Assembly: GCA_039033855.1 (NCBI GenBank)
Contig: JBCCBV010000002.1
Span: forward strand, 186,001-250,000
Direction of reading: 5' to 3'
DNA length: 64,000 nt
Origin: JBCCBV01 sp039033855
GTDB taxonomy: Bacteria > Planctomycetota > Phycisphaerae > Phycisphaerales > Phycisphaeraceae
Positions 1 to 8,294 of this stretch are shown piece by piece (position 1 is the first letter of the stretch; each line of letters opens with the position of its first letter). A program made the translations under genes and the position numbers. The notes under the pieces were generated by a model, which saw only the letters and a list, made by a program, of their open reading frames with translations, was not told where the DNA came from and made no database searches.

Positions 1-214
1 CCTGGTAACGCTCGTAAGGCGTCCGAGGCAGGTCCGACTTCAACGGCGGATCCACACAGCCCGCCAACAGCCCGCATAACCCGACCAGGGCGTACAACCC
101 GAACGGCACAGCCGCCAAGCCGCAGCGCAACGCCGGCGCAGAGCGACAGCGCTCGAACCCCCAAGTTGTTCGTGGACCTTCTCCCGTGCTGTCGGTCTTC
201 CGTGACCGCTGCAT
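1..214 (-). CDS. Putative lipoprotein, 3' part cut off by window edge
   Basis: This reading frame runs off the left edge, so only about 71 N-terminal codons are visible. They hold a hydrophobic stretch ending in a lipobox, LLAG followed by Cys53 (counting from the ATG at 214), so the product is probably a membrane-anchored lipoprotein. After the Cys comes VDPPLKSD and then the motif RTPYERY (64-70). A 52-residue signal region is long for a lipoprotein, so translation may start later, for example at TTG codon 29; no convincing ribosome site decides this. It is divergent from the glycosyltransferase gene on the right. The function is not recognised. The lipobox is seen directly; lipid attachment is inferred. 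Confidence 0.6.
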   Translation of the reverse strand, partial: MQRSRKTDSTGEGPRTTWGFERCRSAPALRCGLAAVPFGLYALVGLCGLLAGCVDPPLKSDLPRTPYERYQ

Positions 215-308
215 AGCGCCAGCCTACGGGCGCGACCGGCCGGCCACAACCGCAGGCGTGAACCCGCAAACCAAGCCGAATGCACGGCAACCGCCGTATC
301 TTGCCCCC

Positions 309-2411
309 ATGCCCGCCGCCCCGTCCGCGACCAGAACCGCTACCCCACCCGACGACGCCCGCACCGACCCGCAAGGCCGGTGGATCGCGCCGCTCACCCC
401 GGTGGGCCGAGGGCCGACCGCCTGGGCGCTCGACTGGCTTGCCCTGGCGGCCGTGCTGCTGATCGCCGTTCCGCCCCTGGTCCTTCAGCCCGCCGCACGC
501 GACACCCACCGCGTGATGGAAAACGTCTCGGTCGGCAGCAGCCAGGAAACCTGGCTGCTCCTGCACCGGCCGGACCTCGCCAACCCCGAGTCCACCCCGC
601 CCGGCCCCGCGGGGGTGGTCCCGTCTTGGGGAGGCAACCCACGGCTGACCAAGCCGCCCGGCCTGATCTGGGCGAACCTGGCCGCCACCTACGACCTCAC
701 CCCCGACACCGCCGGGCCCCGCGAGGTGCTGGCCCGATACCGCCTGCTGGCCGCCGGCCTGGCCGGGCTGATGGTCGCCGCCACGTTCTGGGCCGGGGTC
801 ACGCTGGCCGGGCGATCCGCGGGCGTCGCCGCCGCCGCCGTGCTGTGCTCCATGGTGTTTCTGTTCATGAAGGCCGGCCGCACCGCCGCGTACGACACCC
901 ACCTGGCCGCGTGGTGCACCTTGGCCGTGGCCGCCGGCCTGTGGGCCCTCCGACCCACCGGGCCGCCCACCGCCCCGCTGCGCCGGCTGGCCGGGTGGAG
1001 CCTGGGGTTCGTCGCCCTGACCTGCGCACTGTGGACCAAGGGGCCGGTGGCGCTCGTGCTGGTTGCACCGGCCTGGGCCGCTTTTGCCCTGCTGGCACCG
1101 GGACGCCGACTACTGAGCCTGGCCGCGATGCTCGTGGCCACGCTCGGCGCCACCTTCGCCTTCGCCGGACCTTACGCCCTGATGCTCGAGTGGGCCCAGC
1201 CCGGCTCGCTGCGGGCGATGTTCGCCAAGGAATACACCGCCGAGCGCAAACAGCAGGACTACCAGAGCCCGGCGTACTACCTGATGCTGTTCGGCTGGGT
1301 CGTGCCCTGGACCGCGTACCTCGTCGGCGGACTGTTGCTACCGTGGATCAGGGTGGCCGGACGGGCCCGCGCCCCGGTCTGGATCGCCCTGGTTTGGCTC
1401 GGTCTGCTGGCGGTCCTGCTGTCGATCCCCGGCGCCAAGCAGGAGCGCTACGCCATCCCCATGCTGCCGCCGGCCGCGCTGGCCGTCGCCATGGTGCTGG
1501 TCGTGCACAGCCGACTCCGCCAGGCGGGCCGGCCCGACCTGGGCGCCGGCTGGCTCTACCTGCCCACCGTGATCGCCACCCTGGGCGTGATCCTCCTGCT
1601 CGCCGGCCTGCTGACCCTCCAACCCGTCTGGGTCCGCTGGGGCTGGCTCGACGAACCGGAGATCGACCCCGCCGCCTCCAAGTGGTGGGCGGTCGGCTTG
1701 ATCTTGCCCGCCGGCATCGCCCTGGCCGCGGGATGGCTCTGGCGGACACACCGCGCGGTGCTCGGCGCCGTGGTGATGGCCGTGTCCATCGCCATGACCG
1801 GCAGCCTGTACTGGAGCCTCTACGCCCGAGCCCAGGGCCAGCAAGACGCCAGCCTGCCCGCCGCAGTAGCGCTCAATCAAAAGCTCGGCCAAGACACGCT
1901 CTACGAGCTCACCGGCCCGCCGCGCACCCTGACCCCGCTGATCGATCGCGAGGCCTTCCTTTTCGGCCTCCGCCGCATCGTGCCCCGCGCCACGCCGAGC
2001 GAGCTGCGCGACTTGGCGCAACAAGCCTCCATCGAACAGCGCTTCGTCTACGTCCTGGCCGAACGGACCGATGCCGACAACGGGCGCATGACCCGGTTGG
2101 GGTTCGAGCTCATCGACGACGCCGTGCCCGTCGACCACAAAAACACGCTCCGTCTGTGGCGCAGCCAACCCGAGGCCGAAGCACCCGCCGCCGACCCGCC
2201 CGTCGCTCCGGGCCAGCCGAAAGTGCCCGAACCCGAACCGCACATCACGCCAGACGCCACGCCCGCCGGCTCGCCCGCAACCGCGACGAACCTCACGCTG
2301 GCCACTCTGCCCGCCACTGAGCCCACGACTGCACCCGCTACCGCCCCCACCACGTCGCCGCAAAACGATCCTGTTTCTTTAAGCACAACCCAACCGGGCG
2401 CAACGCCGTGA
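309..2411 (+). CDS. GT39/ArnT-type membrane glycosyltransferase
   Basis: A polytopic membrane protein of 700 residues, starting at the ATG at 309. It looks like the dolichyl-phosphate-mannose/ArnT class (PMT_2, GT39), which moves a sugar from a polyprenyl-phosphate donor to an acceptor on the outer face of the membrane. Visible signs are a first hydrophobic segment near residues 38-60, a large extracytoplasmic loop with TKPPG near residue 113, GRTAAYD near 190, TKGP in a later loop, and about ten further hydrophobic segments. The last 80 or so residues are a Pro/Thr/Ala-rich, low-complexity tail unusual for the family. Its stop overlaps the GTG start of the CCA-adding enzyme (GTGA), so the two are translationally coupled. 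A second family member lies at 14.3 kb. Substrates cannot be read from sequence. Confidence 0.8.
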   Translation: MPAAPSATRTATPPDDARTDPQGRWIAPLTPVGRGPTAWALDWLALAAVLLIAVPPLVLQPAARDTHRVMENVSVGSSQETWLLLHRPDLANPESTPPGPAGVVPSWGGNPRLTKPPGLIWANLAATYDLTPDTAGPREVLARYRLLAAGLAGLMVAATFWAGVTLAGRSAGVAAAAVLCSMVFLFMKAGRTAAYDTHLAAWCTLAVAAGLWALRPTGPPTAPLRRLAGWSLGFVALTCALWTKGPVALVLVAPAWAAFALLAPGRRLLSLAAMLVATLGATFAFAGPYALMLEWAQPGSLRAMFAKEYTAERKQQDYQSPAYYLMLFGWVVPWTAYLVGGLLLPWIRVAGRARAPVWIALVWLGLLAVLLSIPGAKQERYAIPMLPPAALAVAMVLVVHSRLRQAGRPDLGAGWLYLPTVIATLGVILLLAGLLTLQPVWVRWGWLDEPEIDPAASKWWAVGLILPAGIALAAGWLWRTHRAVLGAVVMAVSIAMTGSLYWSLYARAQGQQDASLPAAVALNQKLGQDTLYELTGPPRTLTPLIDREAFLFGLRRIVPRATPSELRDLAQQASIEQRFVYVLAERTDADNGRMTRLGFELIDDAVPVDHKNTLRLWRSQPEAEAPAADPPVAPGQPKVPEPEPHITPDATPAGSPATATNLTLATLPATEPTTAPATAPTTSPQNDPVSLSTTQPGATP

Positions 2412-3715
2412 GTTCCGCTTCGCGCCGAGCCGCGCTCCAGGTCCTGCGCAGGTTGGTAGACGCCGGCCACACCGCGTACCTCGCCGGGGGCTGCGTGCGC
2501 GACGCCTTACTCGGCCTCGAACCCAAAGACCACGATGTCGCCACCGATGCGCCACCCAAAGTGGTCCGCGAGCTCTGGCCCAACTCGCAACCCGTCGGCC
2601 AGGCCTTCGGCGTCGTGCTCTGTTACGCCACGGTCGATCGCAAGCGCCACGCCGTGGAGGTCGCCACCTTCCGCACCGAGGGCGTCTACTCCGACGGCCG
2701 GCGCCCCGACTCGGTCGCCTACACCACCGCCGAGCACGACGCGAAGCGCCGCGACTTCACCATCAACGGCCTGTTCGCCGACCCGCTGAACCAAGCCGAT
2801 AAGCACGAACAAACCGGCGCCGGCACGGCCGACACCCACACCTGCCCGACCACCGGCGACCGCGTCATCGATTACGTAGACGGCCTGCCGGACCTGCTTA
2901 AGCACAAGGTCATCCGCGCGATCGGTGACCCGACCCAGCGTTTCGCAGAGGACTACCTGCGCATGCTCCGGGCCGTGCGCTTCGCCGCCCGGCTGAACTT
3001 CAAGCTCGACCCCGCCACCGCCCGAGCGATCCGCGACCACGCGCCCAAACTCAATCACATCGCGCGCGAACGCATCGGCGACGAGGTCAAACGCGCCCTG
3101 ATGTCCGCCCGCCCCGCGCTGGCCGTGCGCCTATTCGACGAGTTGAACCTCACGCCGGCCGTGTTCGGCCAACCCATCACGCCCAGCGAACCCGACGCCT
3201 TGGCGGTACTGGCCGCGCTCTCGCCCAACGCCGACCTGGCCACGCGCATCGCCGTGTGGACGCACGGCCGCACCCCGCCGATCGAACCGCGCATCTCCCG
3301 CCGAGCCCTGGACCTGTCCAACCCGTTGCGGGATGAACTGCTGCACACCGCCAAGCTGCGCACGGCCCTCCAAGGCTTTGCCGCGCTCGGCGTGGCCGGG
3401 CGGAAGCGGCTGCTCTCGCACCCGCGTTTCGAGCAAACCCGGCTCTGGGCCCGGGTCGGTGGGCTCGACCCCGCGCTCGCCAAACGGGTCGACGCCGACC
3501 ACGAAACCCTCTCCAACGACGGCATCGGCCTGGCCCCCCCGCCGCTGATCACCGGCGACGATCTGGTCGGCCTCGGCCTGACGCCGGGCCCCGACTTCAA
3601 GCGCTGGCTCGACGACGCCTACGACGCCCAACTTGAGGGCAAGATCGCCACGCGCGAACAAGCCCTGACCCGGGTGCGTCCAGACGCCGATACAGGGTCT
3701 ACCGGTCCGGGTTGA
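2408..3715 (+). CDS. CCA-adding tRNA nucleotidyltransferase / poly(A) polymerase family
   Basis: A class II nucleotidyltransferase of 435 residues, expected to build or repair the 3' CCA end of tRNA in the cytoplasm; poly(A) polymerase activity is the alternative in this family. The N-terminal head has the signature GGCVRD (27-32) and the metal-binding DHD (41-43), followed by RRDFTINGL, the usual conserved block after the catalytic Asp. A second conserved block reads EDYLRMLRAVRFAARL, the start of the helical neck. The C-terminal HD-type phosphohydrolase domain of some bacterial enzymes is not evident. The GTG start overlaps the upstream stop by four bases. Confidence 0.92.
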   Translation: MSSASRRAALQVLRRLVDAGHTAYLAGGCVRDALLGLEPKDHDVATDAPPKVVRELWPNSQPVGQAFGVVLCYATVDRKRHAVEVATFRTEGVYSDGRRPDSVAYTTAEHDAKRRDFTINGLFADPLNQADKHEQTGAGTADTHTCPTTGDRVIDYVDGLPDLLKHKVIRAIGDPTQRFAEDYLRMLRAVRFAARLNFKLDPATARAIRDHAPKLNHIARERIGDEVKRALMSARPALAVRLFDELNLTPAVFGQPITPSEPDALAVLAALSPNADLATRIAVWTHGRTPPIEPRISRRALDLSNPLRDELLHTAKLRTALQGFAALGVAGRKRLLSHPRFEQTRLWARVGGLDPALAKRVDADHETLSNDGIGLAPPPLITGDDLVGLGLTPGPDFKRWLDDAYDAQLEGKIATREQALTRVRPDADTGSTGPG

Positions 3716-3822
3716 GGTCCCCGGTTTTACCGGCTCGATACGCAAGCCGGCTGGCCCCGCACCGCCGCCGGATACACTGCCTCGCCCACGCGTTGCGCCC
3801 GTCGCACGCCCGGAGCCGACGT

Positions 3823-4629
3823 TTGGAGCTGCTCGACTACTTCAACCAGTTCGGCCCGCACACGATCTACTTCGTGATGTTCTTGGTGTTCCTGGCCACC
3901 GGGTTCGGCCTGCCGCTGCCCGAAGACGTGCCGCTGATCATCGCCGGCTACCTCTGCGGCATCTCGCCGGGCCGGGCGCCGTACTTCTGGGTCATGCTCC
4001 CGGTGTGCATGGCGTCGATCGTGGGCTCGGACACCGTCCTCTACTGGCTGGGCCGCCGGTACGGGCCGCGCGCCAAGAAGCTGCCGGTGTTCGGACGGCT
4101 GCTCAAGTCGAGACAAGTCCTCCGCGCCGAAACCCGCATCCGCGAGCATGGCGGCAAGTTCGTGTTCGCCGCGCGGTTCCTGCCCGGGCTCCGGGCACCG
4201 GCGTTCTTCGTGGCCGGCACCTCGCGCGTGCCGTTTACCCGCTTCCTCTATTACGACGGCCTGGCCGCGGCGCTGTCGGTTCCCGCCATCCTGGGGCTGG
4301 CGTACGTGTTCGCCAACGAGCTCGACCACGTCCGCAAGCTGGTGGCCGAGGGCCAACTGCTGGCCGTGGCGGGCGTCGTGATCGCCGCGGGGGTGTTCAT
4401 CTTTTTCCAACTCCGCGCCGGCAAGAAGCGCCAGTCCAAGCTGCGCACGGCGCTAGCCCACCGCATCCTGCGCAGGCGACACGGCCGAGCCCCGGCGATC
4501 GACCTCGACACCCAGGCCCACGAAGACGCCCTGGCCGAAGCGCAAGACGAACCCGCGCCGCGCTTCGGCGCCGTGCAAGACCCCGCAAGCGCCCCCAAGC
4601 CGTCCGGCGACGACGCCGAAGCCGCTTGA
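3823..4629 (+). CDS. DedA family membrane protein
   Basis: A 268-residue DedA/SNARE-associated (VTT domain) protein of the inner membrane. The family is linked to lipid-carrier recycling (undecaprenyl phosphate or phospholipid flipping) and envelope homeostasis. The N-terminal re-entrant region GFGLPLPEDVP and the later FAARFLPGLRAP block match the family's two conserved loops, and four to five hydrophobic segments follow. A TTG start at 3823 is chosen because GGAG at 3812-3815 lies seven bases upstream; reading back to 3712 adds a basic stretch unlike a DedA N-terminus. The last 70 residues are charged and probably cytoplasmic. Confidence 0.85.
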   Translation: MELLDYFNQFGPHTIYFVMFLVFLATGFGLPLPEDVPLIIAGYLCGISPGRAPYFWVMLPVCMASIVGSDTVLYWLGRRYGPRAKKLPVFGRLLKSRQVLRAETRIREHGGKFVFAARFLPGLRAPAFFVAGTSRVPFTRFLYYDGLAAALSVPAILGLAYVFANELDHVRKLVAEGQLLAVAGVVIAAGVFIFFQLRAGKKRQSKLRTALAHRILRRRHGRAPAIDLDTQAHEDALAEAQDEPAPRFGAVQDPASAPKPSGDDAEAA

Positions 4630-4683
4630 ACCACGCTCGCCGGCCGTCTTGCGTCCCGCGCAACCCCCGCCTACCCTCACGAA

Positions 4684-5466
4684 ATGGCGAGTACACGCCT
4701 GGCTTCCACCCCCTCCGACATCACCGAAGCGCTCGAGGCCGTCAACCAGCGCATCGCCGAAGCGGCCGCGCGCTCGGGCCGACGGCGTGAAGACATCCTG
4801 CTGGTCGCCGTTACCAAGTACGCCGCGCCGGATCAGATCCAGAAGCTCGTGCAGCTCGGCCAGCTCGATCTGGGCGAGGGCAAGGTCCAGCAGCTCGACC
4901 AGCGCGCCTCGCAACTCCAAGAGTATCTGTCGCGGGCCCGCAGCTTCGGCGCGTCCGGCGCCAAGGTGCCCGAGAACGTCCGCTGGCACCTCATCGGCCA
5001 GCTCCAGCGCAACAAGGTCAAACAGGCCGCCCCGCTGGTGAACCTGATCCATTCGGTCGACTCGCTCCGGCTGGCGGAAGAGCTCAACAACTACGCCGTC
5101 CGCCGCGACCGCACCATCGACATCCTGCTCCAGGTCAACACCTCCGGCGAAACCGGCAAGGCCGGCGTCACGCCCCCCGCCGCGCCGCACCTGTGCGAGC
5201 AGATCGACTCCATGGTTCACCTGCGCGTCCGCGGCCTGATGACCATGGCGCCCCACACCGACGACCCCGAAGACGCCCGCCCGACCTTCGCCCGGTGCGC
5301 CGAGCTGTTCCGCGAAATCCAAACCGACGAGGTCGTCGAAGAAGGCTTCAACATCCTTTCCATGGGCATGTCGGGCGATTTTGAGGTCGCCATCGAAGAG
5401 GGCGCCAACCTCGTGCGCGTCGGCCGTGCGCTGTTCGGCGAGCCCGAAGATTCACCCTCCGACTGA
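4684..5466 (+). CDS. Pyridoxal phosphate homeostasis protein (YggS/PLPBP family)
   Basis: A 260-residue alanine-racemase-fold protein without catalytic activity. It binds PLP and keeps the free PLP pool and amino-acid metabolism balanced. The PLP lysine is Lys45 in AVTKYA. The WHLIGQLQRNK block, the HSVDS strand and the C-terminal SMGMSGDFEVAIEEGAN-to-RVGRALFG block are all family hallmarks. An Ala/Gly/Ser-rich insertion near residues 85-98 is longer than usual. It lies on the same strand as the DedA gene upstream and the GH130 gene downstream with short gaps, so co-transcription is likely. Confidence 0.93.
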   Translation: MASTRLASTPSDITEALEAVNQRIAEAAARSGRRREDILLVAVTKYAAPDQIQKLVQLGQLDLGEGKVQQLDQRASQLQEYLSRARSFGASGAKVPENVRWHLIGQLQRNKVKQAAPLVNLIHSVDSLRLAEELNNYAVRRDRTIDILLQVNTSGETGKAGVTPPAAPHLCEQIDSMVHLRVRGLMTMAPHTDDPEDARPTFARCAELFREIQTDEVVEEGFNILSMGMSGDFEVAIEEGANLVRVGRALFGEPEDSPSD

Positions 5467-5518
5467 CCGCCGCCTGACCGTCGGCTTCCCCACGATCAGG
5501 CCCACGCACCCGACGGAC

Positions 5519-7075
5519 ATGACCGCCGCCCCGACCCTCCAAGTCCGACGCGTGCCCACCCGGTTCGAGGCCGACGACGGCCGCGTGATCATCCGACCGT
5601 TCCGCGCCGGCGGAGACGACCGCGCCCGCAAGATCCTCCGCCGGATCTTCGCCCTGTCGCCCCAAGACGTCCGCGCCGAGCTCGACCGCGTGCTCCAGGA
5701 CTTCGCCGGCCGACACCGGGCCGTGTCCGACGCGTTTCTACGGCACTTCGGCGACGTCGCCCCCCTGATGCCCGACGGCGTCCAAGCCTCCGACGATCAG
5801 CAGCTGCTCATCGGCGCCTACTTCTCCATGGAGTACGCCATCGAGTCGGCCGCGCTGTTCAACCCCTCGATCGTGCCCCACCCCGACCAGACCGGGCTGC
5901 CCGAAGGCCGGCTGCGCTTCATCATGTCCCTCCGAGCCACCGGCGAAGGCCACGTGTCCTCCATTGTTTTCCGCACCGGCGTGGTCGGTCCCCACGGCGA
6001 AATCGACTTCGACCCCTCGCCCCAATACTCCTCGGCGATGCGCGCCCACACCGACCGGTTCTTCGACAAGAACCTGTTCTTCTACAAGCTCATCGAAATG
6101 GGGGCCTACGCCGACAACGCACGGCTGGTCCTGCAACGCCTGGGCGACCGCTTCACCCTGGGCGAACTCAACGACGCCATCGGCCAGGCCCAGCAAGACC
6201 CGCAGTCCGACCACACCTTCCACGAGGCCGCCGCCAACATGCGCTGGCTGGCCCAATCGAACTATGAACTGGTGTTCCCCCCCAACGCCGAGCCGGCCGA
6301 GGTGGTCATCTTCCCCAGTTCGGAAAACGAATCGCGCGGCATCGAAGACGCCCGCCTGACCCGACTGATCGACGACGACGGCCAGGCGTCCTACTTCGGC
6401 ACCTACACCGCCTACAACGGCGTCCGCGTGCTGCCGCAGATCTTCGAGACCCGCGACTTCCGCACCATCCAGGTCCACACCCTCAACGGACGCTACGTCC
6501 AGAACAAGGGCATGGCACTGTTCCCCCGCAAGATCGACGGCTTCTACTGGATGATCTCGCGCCTCGACGGCGAGAACATGTTCGCCATGAAGTCGGACAA
6601 CGTCCACTTCTGGAACGAGGCCGAGCTGCTCTGCGAACCCGTTTACCCCTGGGAGTTCGTGCAGATCGGCAACTGCGGCCCGCCCATCGAAACCCCCGAA
6701 GGCTGGCTGCTGCTGACCCACGGCGTCGGGCCCGTCCGCCGATACTGCATCGGCGCGCTGCTGCTCGACCTCGACGACCCCACCCGCGTCATCGGCCACC
6801 TGCCCGAGCCGCTCATCGCCCCGCGCGAGGACGAGCGCGACGGCTACGTGCCCAACGTCGTCTACTCCTGCGGCGCCTTGGCCCACGCCGGCCACCTGAT
6901 CCTGCCGTACGCCGTGTCCGACTCGGCCACCACGGTCGCCACCGTGGAGCTGCAACCGCTGCTCAACGCCCTGGTCGCCTCCGGCCCGATGCCCACGAGC
7001 AACGTCGGAAACGACAAGCCCGTGCCGCCTGCCGAAAAAGGCCAGCAGGGGCCCCGCCGACGCAAGTCGGACTGA
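5519..7075 (+). CDS. GH130 family mannoside phosphorylase/hydrolase
   Basis: A 518-residue enzyme whose C-terminal two thirds fit glycoside hydrolase family 130, which phosphorolyses or hydrolyses beta-mannosides. Matching blocks in order are SRGIEDARLTRL, the five-bladed-propeller strand YFGTYTAY, NKGMALFPRKI, a YWMISRLD strand, IGNCGPPIETPEGWLLLTHG, and the closing DGYVPNVVYSCG region. The first 200 residues are an additional helical region absent from the shortest family members. The ATG at 5519 is chosen; an in-frame extension to 5381 would overlap the PLP homeostasis gene. Phosphorylase versus hydrolase cannot be decided by eye. Confidence 0.82.
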   Translation: MTAAPTLQVRRVPTRFEADDGRVIIRPFRAGGDDRARKILRRIFALSPQDVRAELDRVLQDFAGRHRAVSDAFLRHFGDVAPLMPDGVQASDDQQLLIGAYFSMEYAIESAALFNPSIVPHPDQTGLPEGRLRFIMSLRATGEGHVSSIVFRTGVVGPHGEIDFDPSPQYSSAMRAHTDRFFDKNLFFYKLIEMGAYADNARLVLQRLGDRFTLGELNDAIGQAQQDPQSDHTFHEAAANMRWLAQSNYELVFPPNAEPAEVVIFPSSENESRGIEDARLTRLIDDDGQASYFGTYTAYNGVRVLPQIFETRDFRTIQVHTLNGRYVQNKGMALFPRKIDGFYWMISRLDGENMFAMKSDNVHFWNEAELLCEPVYPWEFVQIGNCGPPIETPEGWLLLTHGVGPVRRYCIGALLLDLDDPTRVIGHLPEPLIAPREDERDGYVPNVVYSCGALAHAGHLILPYAVSDSATTVATVELQPLLNALVASGPMPTSNVGNDKPVPPAEKGQQGPRRRKSD

Positions 7076-7108
7076 TCCAGGCGCGCCCGACACGCAACAC
7101 GCCACGCG

Positions 7109-7147
7109 CAAACAGACACGCCGCCGGACTGAAGGTCCGACGGCGTG
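7109..7147 (-). terminator. Intrinsic terminator of the PEP-CTERM gene
   Basis: Bases 7117-7129 and 7135-7147 form a 13-pair stem with one C-A mismatch and a five-base loop. Read on the minus strand, the stem is followed by TCTGTTTG, a moderately T-rich tract. It lies about 70 bases after the stop of the minus-strand PEP-CTERM gene and probably ends its transcript. It could also dampen read-through from the plus-strand GH130 gene. Confidence 0.65.
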
Positions 7148-7213
7148 CCCGAGATCGTGGGGAGAGGCAGAGCGCCCGTCCCTGTTGGAAAGCGTGAATC
7201 GTGATCCAGAAGC

Positions 7214-7975
7214 TCAGGCTTCCCGGCGCCGACGGCGGGCCGCCGCCAGGCCGAGCATCCCCAAGCCGCCGATCGCCGCCGACGGGCTGGGCACGGCCTT
7301 GAACTTCACGTTGTCGATGGCGCCCGAGCCGCCCATCACAACCTTGATCCGGTCGATGCCGTCCAGCCCCAGGTCCTTGGCGCTCAGCATCGGCAGGTGG
7401 TTGGCCGAGTTGTTGCCGAACTTGACCGTCGGGTCGTACCACATCGAGTTCGGGTCGACGAAGTCGCCAAAGCCGACCTTGACCCGTTGCTCGCCGCGTT
7501 CGACCGACAGGATGTAGCCCTTCTTGGCTTCCTTCTTGCCGTCGATGTCGATCACCGACATGCCGAAGTGCGACACCGGCACGTCGAAGTCGAACTTGAA
7601 GTAACCCGCGGGGCTACCGGCCTGGTCGTCGGGGTGCTTGAGCACGCCGTTCTTCCAATCCCAGTAGATGTTTTCCTGGATGATCAGGGCCGTGCCGAAG
7701 TCTTCCGACTTGGCGTTGCCGTGGTCGAACGGCGACTGCAGGTCCCAGTCGCGGGTCCAGCGTTCGTTGGTGTCGAAGCCGGCGCCGATGTCCCACTTGC
7801 TGTGGTAGTTCTCGGTGTGAATCGTCACGCCCTTGTCGGCGTAACGGTCAGACTTCAGGATCTCGCCGTGCTTGAGATCGTTGAAGTTCAAGACGACTTC
7901 GCCGGCCTGGGCGACGCCTGCGAACGAACCGGCCGAAACGAGCAACGCCGGAACCAAAGTACGGTTTGCAATCAT
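7214..7975 (-). CDS. PEP-CTERM-type sorted surface protein
   Basis: A 253-residue exported protein. Residues 1-23 are a classical signal peptide ending in AQA. The body is rich in beta-strand patterns and aromatic residues, with no enzyme motif. The last 26 residues form a sorting tail: VPSPSAA, a Gly/Leu-rich transmembrane segment, then the basic cluster RRRR. This is the tripartite layout of PEP-CTERM proteins, which are processed by an exosortase and linked with extracellular polysaccharide or biofilm matrix. GGAGG at 7983-7987 lies seven bases before the ATG. No exosortase gene is in the window. Confidence 0.85.
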   Translation of the reverse strand: MIANRTLVPALLVSAGSFAGVAQAGEVVLNFNDLKHGEILKSDRYADKGVTIHTENYHSKWDIGAGFDTNERWTRDWDLQSPFDHGNAKSEDFGTALIIQENIYWDWKNGVLKHPDDQAGSPAGYFKFDFDVPVSHFGMSVIDIDGKKEAKKGYILSVERGEQRVKVGFGDFVDPNSMWYDPTVKFGNNSANHLPMLSAKDLGLDGIDRIKVVMGGSGAIDNVKFKAVPSPSAAIGGLGMLGLAAARRRRREA

Positions 7976-8294
7976 GGCTCTTCCTCCAATGCGGTGAGTC
8001 TCCGGCCCGCCCGCTCACCTGAGCAAGGCACAAGGCCGGTTGCCATCGACCGAACTCAACCACCGCGCCGGCCGTACGCCACGCACACGTCCAAATACAC
8101 CGCGCAATCAAGGCCAAATCGCGCAGACGGTCCGGTCAGGCAAGACGGGCAAGTTCGCCCACCGCCATCGCGCTCTCCCCGTGTTCTCTAACCCGCACAG
8201 ACCGAACCACTGTCGATCCCGCGACCTCGAAAGACGCAGGCCCGGCAAGGCGGCAAGTCTGATCTTCGTCGCCGTTGCGCCAGACCGAGCCCGC
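7976..8294. other. Intergenic stretch without a recognised gene
   Basis: 319 bases lie between the start of the PEP-CTERM gene and the stop of glycyl-tRNA synthetase, both on the minus strand. Apart from the PEP-CTERM ribosome site (7983-7987) it presumably holds that gene's promoter, but no clear -35/-10 pair was found. No RNA gene or strong hairpin was recognised. Confidence 0.5.
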
